DNA of 64,000 nt from Pyricularia pennisetigena (Eukaryota > Ascomycota > Sordariomycetes > Magnaporthales > Pyriculariaceae): positions 126,730-190,729 of the forward strand of contig NC_043744.1 of NCBI RefSeq assembly GCF_004337985.1. The letters are read 5' to 3'. Position numbers and translations under genes: made by a program. Below, piece by piece: positions 22,700 through 34,552 of this stretch (position 1 is the first letter of the stretch; each line of letters begins with the position of its first letter). The notes beneath the pieces are model-generated. The model ran no database searches. It worked only from the letters and a program-made list of their open reading frames with translations, and was not told the DNA's origin.

Positions 22700-24640
22700 T
22701 TAGGACCCTATTGGGCGCTTTTCTCGTTATAAAGTTTACCGGATTGGGTTTTCTTAATATCTATCTTATTTTGTCAGTTTTATGATTTTTATATAATTAT
22801 TTTAAGTTTAAAAATTAATAATAGGTCGTTTTTCCGCTATTATCCCCAATGATATGAGGTATTGGTATAATGATAGGTTGTCCGTGTATATAACTATAGG
22901 TAAAGGAGGTGAATTTTGCTTTCCCAGGATAGTTCTAATAGCGGTTTTAAACATAACCCCATAATTAAATCCACTAATTATGCTATAAACTTCGCTTGTT
23001 AGCACACCTTTTGTAATTATGTGGCATTTGGTCGATAAATAATATATAAAATTACCGGTTACCTAAAAGCCGGTTTCTTAATCCACGGAGCATTTGTTCC
23101 CGTAGAATATTACGTATCCGATTTGGGAATTAAAACTTTTGTTATAAGCAAAGGACCCGTCGATAAACACGTAGAATGTCGTTGTTTTAAAGTCGATTTG
23201 GATATAGGAAAGCCCTTTTTGTGCGTTTTGGCGTTACCACTCGATTCTCTTATTTATTAAATTTTAATTTTCATTATCTGATTTTATTGTTTGTACCGCT
23301 GCGGTATAGTCGAATGCAGTTTCCGGTCAATAGATCAATATATCGTACATTTTATTAGTTTGCTAAGCCATATACTTATGTTTTGCCCCTAATTGGTTCG
23401 ACGTTACAGGTTATAGCCTGTCAAATTGTCCTTGTTAGGGTATATCGAAACCTTTGTTTTAAATTTTAATTAAATAGCCCTTTAAGTTTTCCCCGTTTCC
23501 TGGTCATATAATCATTTGTGGCTACATTTAAAAACTCGTTTTTTCGAACTCCTTTTGCTTTTTCCGAATACATTTTTTATTTCCCAAATTTGAAGTATCA
23601 TTTATTCCATTCCCATAATGCTAAAATTGTCGTTTTAATTAAAGAGGAGTAAATACGGAGTATAATTTAATGGAATATAGCTTAGGCGCTTCTCATAATA
23701 ACGCCAATTTATATTAAATTAATACAAACCTGCTTTTGCGAATCCGTAAAAGGGTTTAATAAATTCAAATACCGTATTGGCGGGATATCGATATTAGGAT
23801 TCTTCGGGGATTCGCACGAAAACGTCCTTTTATGGCTTCGTAAAGCCTTAAATATACGTTTGGCTAATATTTTTGAACATTAAATTGCATCCAAACTGTT
23901 TTACGACCGGTGTAAAGATTAATATAAACTCTTAATTATACCGCATTACTACAAGTAATTGCGTAAACAGTTTTTTTTTCGAAATCGCTATACCCCTGTA
24001 TAATAAAATATAATGTTTCATAAAGTCCTTCCGGTAGCCTTTTAATCTCGTTTACGAATCGCGATCCGATAATCCTTTAATTATTAAATTGCTTTTTATT
24101 TACCGGTTGCAGGATTCCTGCAATTAGCAAGGTATTTATTTCCTATTATAAGGACTTCTCAAACAGCTTCGTTGGAATCTTAGTTTGGGTTTCTCGTTTT
24201 TATTTAACGGTAAATTCGTTGGTTCGTTGCTCCTTTTTTATTTGATTTGGGTGTTCGCCGTTTTATATATTTTTTTTACAATCGTTCAACTTTCGTTTTT
24301 GCATTGATTTCTAATTTAAACAACCGATTTTATATTTCGTCGTCCTTTAATATTATAATTAGAGGTGGTATTTGTACTATGATTTCGGGTTTTGCATTCT
24401 TCATTGTTATGGGCTTGTTTGGAGCATTTAGTTTCTAACTCCCCGATCTTTTAAGTCTTCCCCTGCGTTTTAGCTGTTCAGGACTTATATATCGGAACTT
24501 TGGTTTCGTCGATATGGTTTCATTATTATTCTTTTCTATTTGTTTTGTATGGCGGTAGTACGGTTTTGTATACGTGTTTCGAAATACGGAAGGGCCAGTT
24601 ATTACAGTAACAATTATTATCGAATTTAATATATTAAACA
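22700..24640 (-). pseudogene. Copia-3 RT/RNase H remnant
   Basis: RNase H landmarks on the minus strand are FIDGSFAYNKSFNSQIGYVI (about 23160-23110), LTSEVYSIISGFNYGVMFKT and PIVIYTDNLSLYQYL then IAEKRPIINF (23005-22808). These correspond to the D, E and D regions of Copia RNase H (TDxSFANN, LASELYA, CTDSKSLYDCLVKLGTTQEKR). Upstream RT sequence is heavily decayed. Non-functional. Confidence 0.75.
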
Positions 24641-24699
24641 ATTTAAAAGGTCCAGTCCATTTTTATTTTTCTTTATATACTAAAATCTTCAATCCCAAC

Positions 24700-26640
24700 T
24701 TCAATAATATTCGCATTATTAATTTGGTATTCGGGCTATTTTTTGTTTTTGTTGGTTTTTAACTTTTTTTTACGCGGTTGTTTTTTTAAATTCCTTTACA
24801 ATTTATTAATGGTTTCGGCGCGTTATATTTGGTTTTTAGGAGGCGTCAAATCGCTGGTAATACGTGGTATTGCCCCTAATACCAATAGCGTAAATCTTAA
24901 GCCGTTCGGGCCTATAATCTCGTTTCCGGCTTTTACCGCTGCTTGCAATGCGTTTCACGGTATTATTCCCTTAAATTTAATTTTTATTATTTCGTACGTT
25001 TTTTGTCACGGTTTATGTTAACGTTCGACCTTTCCCATGTGAGGAGGTTACGAGATAGAATAAGCTTAATCTTGAGCTCGGAGAAAGGTGGATCACGTAT
25101 AAGGCTGATGGAACGTTGAAAAGGCAGATAACCGTCTGCTAGCGAGTAATAGAGACGATATATTGTTGTTGCACAATCGATTCGTTAAATCGTTGAATCG
25201 ATCGAGGTATAAAGGTGATAAATCTAAGGCTAAGTTGTGAATTACGTGTTCGAATCCGTAGGTGCAGATCTTCGATCCGGATGTCCGGAATGCGGGGTCA
25301 CGTCACATGATTTGGCCTTATTCATATGACTAACCTGCCGACCTATTGAGCCTAACGGCCCATTGAGCCTAACGGCCTATTGTGCTTATGCATGCACAGA
25401 AAATCTGTGACCACAACGGGATTCGAACCCACGCACTTTAACAACGTGTATATGATATAGATTATGGTACGGACATTATACCACTAAGCTAGATTATATA
25501 TAACGTACTTGTTTTGTTGTCGAAATTATGAACAAAGACGTAATGTATAAAGCTTTGTGTGTATAAACGCGTATACGTTTTATTTCTTATTTATTTATTT
25601 TTTCGATGCAGGGTAACTAATAAAGTTAGTTCGTGCTAGCCGTTATAAGATAATGCAGAGTAGCGAGTATAATGAGCCCTGCGCTAGCCATGTTCACATC
25701 CCAATAGCTAATATACCCCGATTGGTATTTGGTTATATATTACACCGAAAGATCGAGCTCTTGTTTTAAATCCGGCCGCGGCAAGATTTATACCTAAATC
25801 GGATGTAATAACGTTAGGTCGTTTCAAATAAATATCGATCCAGTGATTCTTCAGTGCTTCCCATATTTTTTCGCCGTTATATTGTTTGAAAAACGTGTAA
25901 TTAGGAATGCCGTGCTCGCGCTAATTACGTCTAGGATTAGTTTAAACTCTAAATATATTACGTCAACTACGATTTCGTAGTTAAAACCTATGTTTTTTTC
26001 TAAAGTGAATTTAAAGCGTTGTGATACGTTTCCCTTAATTTGGTAATGGTAATAAAAGCGGTTTATAACTTTTAATGTATTTCGGTTAATTCCGTGGGCT
26101 CTTTTTTGTAACGTTTTTGAATAAACGCTTTACTTAAGGGTGGGCGAATTTTCGGTAAACCGTTTTCAGCTTTTTTGTCGGTCAAAAACGTTATTAGCGT
26201 GTTTTTTGTTTTTGTAAAATACGTTTCCGGTCCGCCTAGTTTTAATGTTGGTAGGAAACACCATGGGTACCCCCATTTGCGTAAAATTGACATTTTCGTA
26301 CCATCGATTTTTATAAATTCACTATAGGTGTTACTTAGGTATATACCGAGTTTATTTACATCCCTAGTGTATAGCAGAAATAGTGTCCGAGTTGGTTTTA
26401 AGTGGAACGTTATAATACCAATTTATATTTCCATAGTAATTTTTCCTATAAGGGTAATCCCTTCGCTTGCTCCGAAGCGCATTTTGGCTTTATTTGGATT
26501 CGACTTATTGATTTGGATTTCCGGTTTTTTGCGTTACAGTGTTCCCATTTGGTTAACTCCGGCCGTTGTTATCGTTGCAGCGCCTACATCCATTATAATT
26601 TTATGCCAAATATTATTCAAATTTTGCTAACATAAAATTT
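24700..26640 (-). pseudogene. Copia-3 integrase remnant
   Basis: Minus-strand landmarks in order: QRFKFTLEKNIGFNYEIVVD (about 26000), EKIWEALKNHWIDIYL and VITSDLGINLAAAGF (about 25800-25860), then after the solo LTR GKGRTL (about 25025) and GPNGLRFTLLVLGAIPRI (about 24870-24925). This is the integrase core and C-terminal part typical of one fungal Copia clade (compare the family pattern TAGPDGLVPTLLVFGAYPR). Some residues of the catalytic region are altered and TAA/TAG stops are present. Confidence 0.75.
25038..25698 (-). mobile_element. Solo LTR-A (Copia-1 family), perfect TSD
   Basis: A 661-bp LTR in reverse orientation from TGTGAGGAGG to CCATGTTCACA. It is flanked by a perfect 5-bp duplication TCCCA (25033-25037 and 25699-25703). 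It splits the integrase frame of Copia-3. Compared with the LTRs at 45428 and 50940 it keeps more G and C. It contains the tRNA-like A box (25481-25491) and B box (25419-25429) on the minus strand. Confidence 0.92.
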
Positions 26641-26847
26641 GGTGCGGTAAACCCTTTTGCGGGTTTTCGTTTTTTTAAAACGTTGTTCGGCCTTAATTTG
26701 ATTTGTGTCGGAATGTTTCGTTTATCAGCAGTACAATTATTTTAGAGTTTATATAACAAATCAACGTATATCCGTCCGAACCGTTTATATCTGCTTTTTC
26801 GTTACTAAATTCATCGTTCGAGTTTTTTTCCTCTTATGTGTTATTTC

Positions 26848-27417
26848 TGTTAATTAGATGCGTTATCTAGCATATAATGGGTCCACCTTTATTTATATAT
26901 AAGCCACAATGGATAGTGCCGAAGTGGGGCTGTTGGGGCTGTCGCATTTTCTATTATATTTTGTGTGTTGCAGGAATTGCGAATCAAAGTGTCAGCGAGT
27001 GGGGTTTCACCCTATGCCGGGTTTACCACCCACCATGAACCTAAGAATCAGCTATTCTGTACCGGGTTGAAATTTGTCATTAAATTAGCAAATTAGTGCG
27101 AACCCAGAAATGGTTTGTATAGAAATAAGGGTGTTTTTTCAACAACGTATACAAAATAACTTTTCGGAAAATCGTGTGCGGCACCGGAATTCTTTGCGGG
27201 GTGCGGACCCTCACTTCGATGTCGGAAAATATGTAAGGGAGATAAAGCAAGATTTCCCCCACCAATAAATTAAATTTATTAATCCCAAAATTAGTGAACT
27301 ATTTTAATAAATTTAGTGTATTTTAACCCTGTAATTACAGGTTTTTACAACGTAATTAATATTACCCCGCATTTAGGCTAATATTTTAATTCCTATTAAC
27401 AACATATATTGTTAACA
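26848..27417 (+). repeat. Copia-2 5' LTR (570 bp)
   Basis: Starts TGTTAATTAGATGCG and ends TATTGTTAACA. It aligns along its length with the 3' LTR (34553-35112), with small indels accounting for the 10-bp length difference. The end is fixed by the adjacent primer-binding site. Confidence 0.85.
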
Positions 27418-27431
27418 GGCTATAAACCTGG
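27418..27431 (+). promoter_or_regulatory. Primer-binding site of Copia-2
   Basis: GGCTATAAACCTGG directly follows the CA end of the 5' LTR. It is nearly the same as GGTTATAAACCCGG after the unrelated Copia-1 LTR. Both resemble the GGTTATGAGCCC type of site complementary to the anticodon region of initiator tRNA-Met, a priming mode known in Copia elements. Confidence 0.6.
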
Positions 27432-28196
27432 AGAGGTTCTAGTTTGTGAATCAAAATGCATTTTGTATCGCTGGAAAACCTAAAGTTTAAGCTTTATTTT
27501 GGTTATTATCGCATCCTTAAAGCACGTATATTGACGAAGATATTGCTGTTTTGGTGCGAAATTGTTGGTCTTAAGCGCTAATTTAGCATTTAACCCCCCT
27601 GTATTTACAATGGGGATCGTTAAAAGTTAGCGTTCGATTTAGGCCTTTCCAGGTATTGCAGCGATCGTTTGCATTGCAAATCCAAAAGTTTTTTTGGTGT
27701 GGTTTTTATGGATCGTGTACGCCATTGTAATTAGCTCAAATTTTTAGTAGGGTTTACGCTAGCGAATCAGGGCCAAAAACCCCGGTATTCGTTCGCTAAT
27801 AGCCCATTAAATCCTAATGCGTTTAATAGGGTTTACAATAGCCCATAAACCCATTAGCGGATTACGTTAATGGTCAGTTTACCCTGCGGGATACCCTGCA
27901 ATCTACCCTGCTCCCATTGAACGAATTGAATTCGTTACGTGCACCTGGATTGGTACAAATACCAGGGCACCCATTAATTGGGGATTTCCGGGATTCCAAC
28001 CCTGTATTTTTAGTGGATTTTAACCATTGAAAATAGCAATAAGCCCTGTAATTGGCAATTACAGGCCTTTACCCGTTAAAAGGCAAACGGTATAACAAAT
28101 TCTAAATTAAAATAGGGTATTTGCCTTTAAGTAATTAAGTTAGTTAATTAAAGTTATAGATTGGCGAATTGCAATTATAATTCAGGTTACCTTACA
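27432..28196 (+). other. Copia-2 5' leader
   Basis: About 765 bp between primer-binding site and gag ATG, with no long frame. It is GC-richer than the flanking LTR and includes repeated short words (AGGGTTTAC/GCCCATTA, 27750-27860) and a palindrome CCTGTAATTGGCAATTACAGG-type hairpin at about 28054-28074. It could hold a packaging signal. No other function is visible. Confidence 0.5.
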
Positions 28197-29498
28197 ATGG
28201 GAAACAGCCCTATATCGGGCCTTCCAGGCCCAATTCCAACAAATAGGGGGCCTGAACCCAGCCCAAACGAAATTTTAACCGCAAAATTACAAGCCGAAAA
28301 CCTGCAATTAAAAACGTTAATTACGCAAATGGATTAATCTTAAAGGATAATTTAACAATTAATTACTTTATTAAACCTAAAAAGCGGTAATTCCATTAAC
28401 TTCAATGGTAATTCGGAAAGTAAACCCGTTACCGCACCCCTCAATCCACCTAATAACCTAGTTTTATGTGACGGAATAGGTAAAAAATTATTGAAACGGG
28501 TATTTTCCTTCCCCGAAAATTGTAAATTAGTAAGGGTAAGCAGTTTCGATTTGTGGAAATAGGCGTTAATAATATAATTTAAAGTTATAAAAGCAGCGGA
28601 ATTTATTTCCAACCCTGAAATTGGCTATACCCTACCGGAATACGAGGAATTAATCCTATTATTATTTATAAAAAATAGTTTAACTAAGGAGTTTTTAAAA
28701 TCCATTGCATGGTGATCCAGCCCCGTAACGGCTTATAAAACCCTGGAAAATAATCACTCCGTTGCACCCGAAATTAATCGAAATTCACTATTTCGGGAAT
28801 TCCACGTTTTAAATTTTTCGTAATTCAAAGGATTAATACTTGAATTTAATAACCGTTTTAATTTATTGGTAGCTAAATTAGCGAATATTAACGTGCAAAT
28901 GAACCCCGTAAATGTACGAAACCAATATTTACGGGCCCTAAAGGGGATATTTTCTATTTGGACCGAACGCCAACGCAATACCCAACGGGTTTTGCAAGCA
29001 ATAGGCCAAAATTCGGAAAATTTAAATTTGTATTACTTTGCAGCGGACCTTATATCCGAAAATTCGATTTCAGGTTTTACAGCGGCTAAAACCGCTAATT
29101 GTAGGTTTAAAGGTAGAAAAACGGGTAAAAAAAACGCTAAAAAAGGCGCTAAAAAGGAAAATAATAGGCAGGAAACCACTTTTAAATTACGAAAAAAGGG
29201 TAATAAAAATTTTAATTTGGATTTTACTTTTGCAAAAAATATTAAATCCTCTTCCAACGAATTAACCGTTAGAACGTCCATACTTTTTATAGATTTCGAA
29301 TTATTTACGGGTTCGATTCCACGTAGCGTTAACGAAGGCCCAACGTATAACGCCCTGATACAGGAAATTAATTCCGCTATTAGCGGAATTATAAAATTAC
29401 GTTTGGATTCGGATTCGGAAACCGAGACCGGTAAAACGTTAAAACCACAGGTTTTAACCGCTAATTTTGAGTTAAGACGAAATTTGGACGCGGCGTAA
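28197..29498 (+). pseudogene. Copia-2 gag
   Basis: One plus frame runs from ATG 28197 (MGNSPISGLPGPIPTNRG) to 29498 with only a handful of TAA/TAG/TGA interruptions, so the whole gag can be read. The C-terminal 210 codons (28866-29498) are uninterrupted: NVRNQYLRALKGIFSIWTER, a basic Lys-rich patch (KTGKKNAKKGAKKENN) and an acidic tail (SDSETETGK). The basic patch may replace the zinc knuckle as RNA-binding region, since no clear CCHC motif is seen. Gag would assemble the cytoplasmic virus-like particle. Stops make this copy non-functional. Confidence 0.75.
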
Positions 29499-29504
29499 AA
29501 AGGA

Positions 29505-32500
29505 CCTTTAAACTTTGGAAATTAGGTTCCCTTATCCTGTACGATATAAATAGCACGCACTATTTTTCTGCAAATAAGCAATTTTTTACCGATGAAACCC
29601 CCGGCTTTATACTCGTAATCGGTACAAAAGGTGGCCCTACTAAGCCTGTAAGTACCGGAACTGTAAAAATACAAATCCGTTACGTCTAAAAAACTGACGA
29701 ATTTAAACAGGTTACGTTAAATAACATATTATATATTCCCTCGTTTGGAATAAATATCGTTAATGGTTTTATATATTATGATATAAAGGGCGTGTTATTG
29801 AAAAATACCCTGTACGATAAGGATCGCAAGGCGTGGGGACGCTTAAATACCGTTAAACATTCGTTTTGTTCAAAGGTTAAAAGGTGCGATATCTTTATTC
29901 GAAATATACCGAGAATTTCGAACTACGCCTATATAATAGGTGAATATAATACTGTTTTTAGCATAACCTTACAGGGGGTAGTAAAGGGTTACGCAACCCC
30001 GTTGGAAATAAAACTAAATAATATAAACCCCGAAAATTACGAAAATTATAAAATTTACACCGATTCGGAACCGGAAAAAAATACGGTAAGGAAAAAGCTA
30101 AATCCGGAACAAAATCCGGAAAAGCCGTAAATACACCTATAACGCAAAAACTTAGCGGTAAAAACCCTGAAAGTCCACGCAAAATTGGGCCCCGTAGGCC
30201 CGGTACACCGTTAGTTAACCCTTTTATACAACCTAATATAAAAAGGACTATTTCTGACAAAAAAGGGGTTTCCCATATAAAGAGTCCGTTGTTAGAACCT
30301 CTTTTATTATCGGATTTAAAGCAGGCCTTTGTAAATTACCTCCTTTCAAACTTAAAACGGATTACAGACGGTTGGTTAACCGTTAAAGGAAACGGAATTA
30401 CAGGTAATTGTAACGAAATCCAGGCCCAAATAACCCTGTTACAGTACAGGCGTTTAGGGCATATATGGTTATTATTTCTATGAAAAACCGCTAAAATTAT
30501 AAAAGGTTTACCTAGTTTTGACAACATTAGGGCAATTACGTATATTGCTTACGTTAAAATTACTTTTATTAAACGTACAAATGAGGTCGCATTCCTTACA
30601 CCCCTTAATATTTACGATTTTACAAAAGGTAATATAACAACCTTTAAACCAAATCCTCACAATAAAAAGCCCGTATTTTGTTATTAATGGACCGAAAATT
30701 ACGTTTTCGGTGGTTGATCCCACTACGAAATAAAGCCGGACCTACGGTTTTAATGGCTATTAAAGGCTTTTCAATGGTTTTAAAAGCTATATACGGGCGT
30801 TACCCCCTAAATCCTCATTTCGATGGGGGGCACGAGGTAAATACAGACTTCCAAAATTGGTTTATAAACAAAAGTGTTAATTTTAGCATTTTAAATCCCT
30901 ATAACCACGGCCAAAACGGATTAACGGAACGCTCCGTTAAAGTTATTTTGGATTAATTTTGGTTTACCATTATAGCGGCGGGTTTACCGTTATATTTATA
31001 ATATTATTTACTATTTACCGTGGCTAATTTAGTTAGCCGTATAGCGGTAATTGATAGGAATTTAACACTTTACGAGGAATTGTATTCCGAATTCCAGCCT
31101 GGATTACCGCATAAACCCAATTAAGGGTATTTGCGGGTTATTAGTATTGTATACCAGTTTATTATACTGCTGGAAAAACGCCAAAAATTTAAGAAATTGG
31201 TTCCCCGCTCCGAAATAGTAAAATTTTTAACCCATTTAATAAATTTTACAGCGTTGGTTTACGCACCCGCTAAACGGGTTATATATAAAACCTTTACCGT
31301 AAAAATTATAAAAGGTATAAGCGCTGAAAATTTGTTTATTCCAGGGGAAACGTTACAGATTTTAAAAGGGGAAAATATAAGTTTTAAATGGGATTTTAAT
31401 TTTAAATTTGAAAACGAAATTAACAGCGTTCCAGCGGATAATTATCTTTTAAAAATCCCTGAAATTATAGGGCATTTACCACCTGTTACAGGGTATTTAT
31501 CACCTATTACAGGGCAATTACCACCCGTTATAAGGTATTAAGACCCTGAAAATACAGTGCCTGCCAAGCTTGTACAACCTATTATTCGCCCCCCAAAATT
31601 TATAACGGTACCGGTATTTATTCCAGTACCTAAAAAAACGGAAGTTCCGGTGTTTTTAGCACTTAAAATTTAAAATATAGAGTTAAATTCGCAATTCGAA
31701 AACCCAAATTTAATGGATATGAATTACGTGCATTATTTTTATTTTCAAACCCAAAACAAATCAAAAAAACCCATTAAAGACGGTTAACCAAATAATTACC
31801 AACAGGCTTTAAATAACCCTGAAAATGTTAAATGGTTGGTTGTCTTAACGTTTAAGTCCGACCAGATTGTTATTGTAAAAAGCTTCCGTTTTATCCCTAA
31901 AATTCAAATGTTTATAGGCCGTAAACTCGTTTCTACCCGGCCGGTATTTAAATTAAAAAAGGATCAAAATAATAAACCTAGAAAATATTAACCAAGGTTT
32001 ATTATTAGGGGTTTTTTACAGGTCGAAGGCCTGAATTATATCGAAACTTTTGCTAGCACTAATATACCTTTTACTTACCGTATATTTTTAATTATAATTA
32101 ATGCACAAAATTGGGAAATAAAACAAATTGATTTTATCGGTACGTTTTTATATAATAATCTTGCCGACGTAAATATATATTTGCAAATTCCAAACGGTTT
32201 TAACGAATGGGTTAAAAATTGTAATCTTACCATCGCTAAGATTTTAGTGGAAATGGGTTATAACCCGAAACAATTGCAGGTTATATAGTTGGAAAAGGCG
32301 TTATACGGTTTGAAACAGGGTCTAAGAAAATGGTAAAACAAACTCAAAACCCTATTTTTTAAAAAAGGTTTTAATCCATTAATTTCTAATCTCGCTGTTT
32401 TTTATAACGTTAAATTTAAACATTTTATCGTTACTTTTATAAGCGATTACCTGTTAATAGGTCCTAAATTACAATATATTCAGGATTTAAGAGCCCGTTT

Positions 32501-33420
32501 TAATAAGGTATACGCGTTGGAAGACAAGGGCCCTGCAACCTATTTTTTAGGCGTTTAAATCATAAAGGATAGCCTTAAACGCCTATTTTAGCTCCATTAA
32601 AATCAGTATATAAAGGAAATATTAGCAACGTTCGGATTAGCTAATTACAAATTTATCTTTATTCCTTTACAACCGGGTATGCTAAAATATAGTGGGGGTA
32701 AACCCGTAAATGCGCTGGAAATTAAATTATTACAGCGTATTATCGGCACCCTTTACTATTTAATGCTATTAACGCGCCCGGATATTGGTTTTGCGGTTTA
32801 GTGGTTTTTACGTTTTACAATAAAGATAATTATAGTTGATTTAACGGCAGCTAAAAATTTACAACGTTATTTAGCGCGTAATAAATCCTTATTTGTTTAT
32901 TACGGAAATAAAATATTTAAAGCCGAATTACCATTTAATTTATTAATAGGGGGTTTTAAAAGCTTAAAACTACTGGGTCTTAGTAATAGCGATTTTGCCG
33001 GGGTTAGTGAAAATTTAAAGTCTATTTGCGGATATTCGTATACCTTATTTGGGGGCTCTATAACGTGGAAGTGCAAAAAAGTTAATATTATAGTTTTAAG
33101 CATTCCAAAAACCGAAACCGATGCTTTAACGGAAGCCCTGCGTGAAATACAATGGTTTAAAAACCTATTTATAAAATTTGGATTATTTATAAAAAGCCCT
33201 ATTGCAAGATTTGGAGATAATATAGGTTTTATAATTAACGTATATAACCCTACGCACCACTAACGTATTCAATATACGTTATTAAAATTTTACTACGTAC
33301 GGGAGTTAATGATAAAAGGATTAATGACCCTAAAATACCAGGAATCCAAACAAAAGCCCGCTAATGGCCTAACAAAACCCCTAACGCTTCCAATTTACAA
33401 GGTTTTTTTAAAGCTTATAA
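29505..33420 (+). pseudogene. Copia-2 pol (protease, integrase, RT, RNase H)
   Basis: Protease-region traces are at about 29505-29790 (NNILYIPSFGINIVNG, the block that follows the Copia protease). A GAG-pre-integrase piece QYRRLGHIW is at about 30450. The integrase core remnant 30678-30956 shows HFDGGHEVNTDFQNWF and HGQNGLTERSVKV, the second D and the E of the DDE triad. The RT block DVNIYLQIPNGF...LEKALYGLKQG is at about 32165-32330. An RNase H remnant ends about 33415 (ICGYSYTLFGGSITWK, FGDNIGFIIN). Reading frame changes and dozens of RIP-type stops inactivate it. A proline-rich linker with a short tandem repeat lies at 31460-31541. Confidence 0.8.
31460..31541 (+). repeat. Short tandem repeat in the Copia-2 integrase/RT linker
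   Basis: Three in-frame units, each reading roughly LPPVTGY/LSPITGQ/LPPVIRY (about 24 bp each). The same unit is seen, diverged, on the minus strand at about 59470-59540 in copy 3. Likely a flexible spacer. Confidence 0.6.
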
Positions 33421-33430
33421 GGTTTAAATC

Positions 33431-33990
33431 TGTTAACACCATGGGTTGCTAACAGGGGTTTAGTCATTAACCTAGGTGCGGCATAGTGCTAGTTGCGTTG
33501 TAAAAACCTGTAACTACAGGGTTTAAATGCACTATATTATTCACTAAATTTGGGATTAATAAATTTTATTCGTTGGTGGGGGAAATCTTGTTTTGTTTCC
33601 CTTATATATTTTCCGATATCGAAATGGGGGTCCGCACACCGTAAAGGGTTCCGGTGCCGCACACGATTTTCCGTAAAATATTTTGTATGCGTTGTTAAAA
33701 AACACCCTTATTTCCATATAAACCATTTTTGGGTTCGCACTGATTTGCTAATTTGGTGAAAATTTTAACCAGGTATAAGGTAGCTGACTCGTAAGTGCAG
33801 GGTGGGTATTAAACCCGGTACAGGGTGAAACCCTATTCGCTGATTTTAAATCGCAACTCCTGCAATACATACACAAAAATATAACAGAGAATCCGAAAGC
33901 CCCAACAGCCCCACTTCGGCACTATCTATTGTGGCTTATATACAAATAAAAATGGGCCCATTACATGCTAAATAACGCATATAATTAACA
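33431..33990 (-). mobile_element. Inverted solo LTR of Copia-2 in the 3' UTR of copy 2
   Basis: A 560-bp reverse-complement LTR (TGTTAACACCATGGG to ATAATTAACA) interrupts the junction between RNase H and 3' UTR that is continuous in copies 1 and 3. Flanks AAATC and AAACT match only partly as a 5-bp duplication. With the 3' LTR at 34553 it forms a palindrome with a 562-bp spacer. Confidence 0.75.
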
Positions 33991-34269
33991 AAACTCCTAA
34001 AAACTTAGTTTTTACATACTCAATTTTGAGGCATCCAATTAATTCGTTAGCTAATTACCCATTATATTTCCTTTATTTGCAAATATTGGATTTTTGTTAA
34101 CCTAATACCGGCCGTATTACAGGAATCTACCTTGTACAGGTTAATTAATAAATAATTTATACCGCCTTTATACCCAAAATTGAATTAAAATTGAAAAAAA
34201 TCGTATTTCGGTCGATTTACGCATTCAAAATACCCTATATAATATGCCTCATTTGGATTATTGCCAACG

Positions 34270-34354
34270 AATAACCAAGTCAACTATTCGGTTTAATAAT
34301 TAATTCCGTGGGTTAATATTATGCAAATCGGGGGTTCGAATCCGGGGGTTATTG
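34270..34354 (+). other. tRNA-like sequence in Copia-2 3' UTR (copy 2)
   Basis: The 5' strand AATAACC (34270-34276) pairs perfectly over 7 bp with GGTTATT (34347-34353). Between them are a D-arm-like region and the B box GGTTCGAATCC (34333-34343) with a TTCGAAT loop. Total 84 nt plus a discriminator base. The copy-3 counterpart has AACAACC/GGTTGTT, a covarying pair. The T stem is poorly paired, which argues against a functional tRNA. Confidence 0.5.
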
Positions 34355-34540
34355 CAATTTTGGGGGTTTTTTCCAATTCGGGGGTTCGTCCATTTGGGGG
34401 GTTATAAATCGGTACAAAAGGCTTAATTATCCAGGGGGTTTGTACCGGGAATTCGAATCGGGTTCAAACACAAAAGGGATTTTTTTTGGGGGTTTTAATT
34501 TTTATATATTTTTCTTTTCCGATTTTATATAAATAATAGC

Positions 34541-34552
34541 AAAAAAAAGGGG
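34541..34552 (+). promoter_or_regulatory. Polypurine tract of Copia-2
   Basis: AAAAAAAAGGGG immediately precedes the TG start of the 3' LTR at 34553. Matching tracts precede the LTR in copy 1 (13879-13889) and, on the minus strand, in copy 3 (57016-57030). It primes plus-strand DNA synthesis. Confidence 0.85.

Larger units (their letters stand above)
22690..26847 (-). mobile_element. Copia-3 retrotransposon relic (integrase, RT, RNase H), reverse strand
   Basis: Reading the minus strand from 26800 down to 22690 gives the Ty1/copia order integrase, RT, RNase H. It is interrupted by the solo LTR 25038-25698. LTRs were not found. The left boundary is uncertain, and the right side is cut by the Copia-2 5' LTR at 26848. 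It is a different subfamily from Copia-1 and Copia-2. Confidence 0.75.

Noticed and set aside
34270..34354. Functional host tRNA gene
   Set aside because: Acceptor and B box are good, but the T stem is mispaired in all copies and the segment is always inside Copia-2.
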